From the NCBI GenBank assembly GCA_964601505.1, contig CAZRNR010000049.1, positions 1 through 15,132 on the forward strand: a stretch of DNA of 15,132 nt, given 5' to 3'. Positions 14,501 through 15,132 of the stretch are shown here, piece after piece (positions within the stretch are counted from its first letter, which is position 1; each line of letters starts with the position of its first letter). A model generated the notes under the pieces. The model was not told the DNA's origin. It worked only from the letters and a program-made list of their open reading frames with translations, and ran no database searches. Origin of the DNA: DRWZ01 sp964601505 (GTDB taxonomy: Bacteria; Calescibacteriota; Calescibacteriia; Calescibacteriales; Calescibacteriaceae). A program made the translations under genes and the position numbers.

Positions 14501-14515
14501 TGAGAAACTTTATCT

Positions 14516-14911
14516 ATGTCTGATGAAATTAGAACTGATTCTGGATTAGATGAGATACTTCGTTCGCTTTTTGATAAGGTGAAAGATATAGTTAAATCTG
14601 ATACGGTGTTTGGAAAACCAATAGAGGTTAAGGGAGGAAGTATAATACCTATATCTAAAATAAAAATAGGATTTCTGGCTGGTTCAAGGTCGCACAATAG
14701 TTTGGGAGCATCAGGGGGAGCTGTTTCAGTGGACCCTGTAGGCATACTAGTTGTTCTTGATGATGGAACCATCACATTCTATTCAACGGCTAGACCAACG
14801 TCTTCTTTGGTTGAAAAAGCTATAAATATTATACCGGATATTGCCGAAAAAGTAATACCTGAAATAAAGGAAAGACTTTCTAAACCCAAAGAAAGTAAGG
14901 AGGAGAAGTGA
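14516..14911 (+). CDS. GerW/YtfJ-family protein
   Basis: The family was named from Bacillus GerW (YtfJ), needed for normal spore germination, but homologues are widespread in non-spore-formers with unknown function. The 131 residues show the family core: a helix-rich start (10-28), DTVFGKPIEVKGGSIIPIS (29-47), IGFLAGS (51-57), a Gly/Ser-rich stretch (63-68), SVDPVGILVVLDDG (71-84), and a C-terminal NIIPDIAEKV (104-113). A charged tail ends the protein. No catalytic motif is evident and there is no signal peptide, so it is cytoplasmic. Start ATG 14516 has only a weak GAGA upstream. No sporulation gene is nearby, so the Bacillus-based role should not be carried over. Confidence 0.88.
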   Translation: MSDEIRTDSGLDEILRSLFDKVKDIVKSDTVFGKPIEVKGGSIIPISKIKIGFLAGSRSHNSLGASGGAVSVDPVGILVVLDDGTITFYSTARPTSSLVEKAINIIPDIAEKVIPEIKERLSKPKESKEEK

Positions 14912-14935
14912 TAAATACCTTTTGGTGATTAGTAA

Positions 14936-15132
14936 TTATGTTCCACCTAATACCTTTATTATTGCATTTTCTAAATTACCTCTTTCATTGTATCTAAATT
15001 CTAATTCCTTTATGTAATATACAAAATTTCCTTCACCTACTCCATGATATCTTAATAACCCCTCCTTCGCATATGACCAAAATCCCTCTATCCCATATAA
15101 CCTTCCATTCGTAAATCTCTGACTTTTATCTA
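14936..15132 (-). CDS. IS1595-family transposase, C-terminal part (runs off the window)
   Basis: On the minus strand a frame enters from the right edge and stops at TAA 14938-14936, giving 64 full codons. The sequence SQRFTNGRLYGIEGFWSYAK followed by a helix and YIKELEFRYNERG matches the end of ISXO2-like DDE transposases of the IS1595 family. In that family IEGFWS-AK holds the last catalytic acid and a conserved lysine, and EFRFN-R is a hallmark. The visible part shows no frameshift or stop, so the gene may be intact beyond the edge. Its stop lies only 24 nt after the gerW-family stop, so the element end would fall at about 14912-14935. I cannot define the inverted repeat from one end. Confidence 0.85.
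   Translation of the reverse strand, partial: DKSQRFTNGRLYGIEGFWSYAKEGLLRYHGVGEGNFVYYIKELEFRYNERGNLENAIIKVLGGT

Noticed and set aside
14461..14775. 105-codon N-terminal extension of CheB
   Set aside because: It is antisense to the gerW-family gene, and the receiver domain begins at MPIKVLIVDDS.
14896..14903. Shine-Dalgarno-like AAGGAGG at the end of the gerW-family gene
   Set aside because: It arises from Lys/Glu codons, and the following GTG frame ends after six codons.
14914..14957. Direct repeat AATACCTTT (14914-14922 and 14949-14957)
   Set aside because: The second copy lies inside the transposase coding sequence, so it cannot be a target-site duplication; probably chance.

Overview
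The window is about two-thirds A+T, densely coded and bacterial. It carries kdtA (Kdo transfer to lipid A, an outer-membrane function), an ExbB-type proton channel, a FliH-like export protein and an orphan cheB. This points to a Gram-negative-type (diderm), probably motile bacterium. Ribosomal and secretion genes sit outside their usual clusters, which suggests a lineage with scattered operons. I cannot name the taxon from sequence alone. Ribosome binding sites are strong only before tuf, nusG and exbB; many genes have none, and GTG or TTG starts occur.

Layout. 1-950: no intact gene. There is the tail of a possible Rpn/PD-(D/E)XK nuclease-transposase, then decayed sequence with a TnpB-like tail and two hairpins like IS200/IS605 ends. 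1032-2647 (+): rpsS and aroA, 5 nt apart. 2783-3541 (+): a DsrE2-family protein and a TusA-family sulfur carrier. 3543-8676 (-): a long leftward block read as tuf, rpmG, tRNA-Trp, secE, nusG, kdtA, fliH-like. Its first five members keep a very common bacterial order, but rplK-rplA-rplJ-rplL-rpoB-rpoC, which usually follow nusG, are replaced by kdtA (4-nt overlap) and then a greatly extended FliH-like protein. 8800-9240 (+): a small DUF454/PGPGW-like membrane protein, divergent from tuf. 9321-11064 (+): exbB and a membrane-anchored lipase-like hydrolase, 7 nt apart, with no exbD. 11173-14460 (-): cheB, midA-like methyltransferase and sufS, with cheB and midA overlapping by 4 nt. 14516-14911 (+): a GerW/YtfJ-family gene divergent from cheB. 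14936-15132 (-): the C-terminal end of an IS1595-family transposase running off the window.

Functionally this is mostly housekeeping: translation and secretion, shikimate pathway, LPS core, Fe-S/sulfur trafficking and envelope energetics. The window is bounded on both sides by mobile-element traces. I found no CRISPR array, integrase, recognisable defence island or clearly new system. The most unusual points are the split ribosomal clusters, the 508-residue FliH-like protein away from any flagellar operon, the exbB-lipase pair, the DsrE2-TusA pair with a lone sufS, and the overlapping orphan cheB-midA pair.
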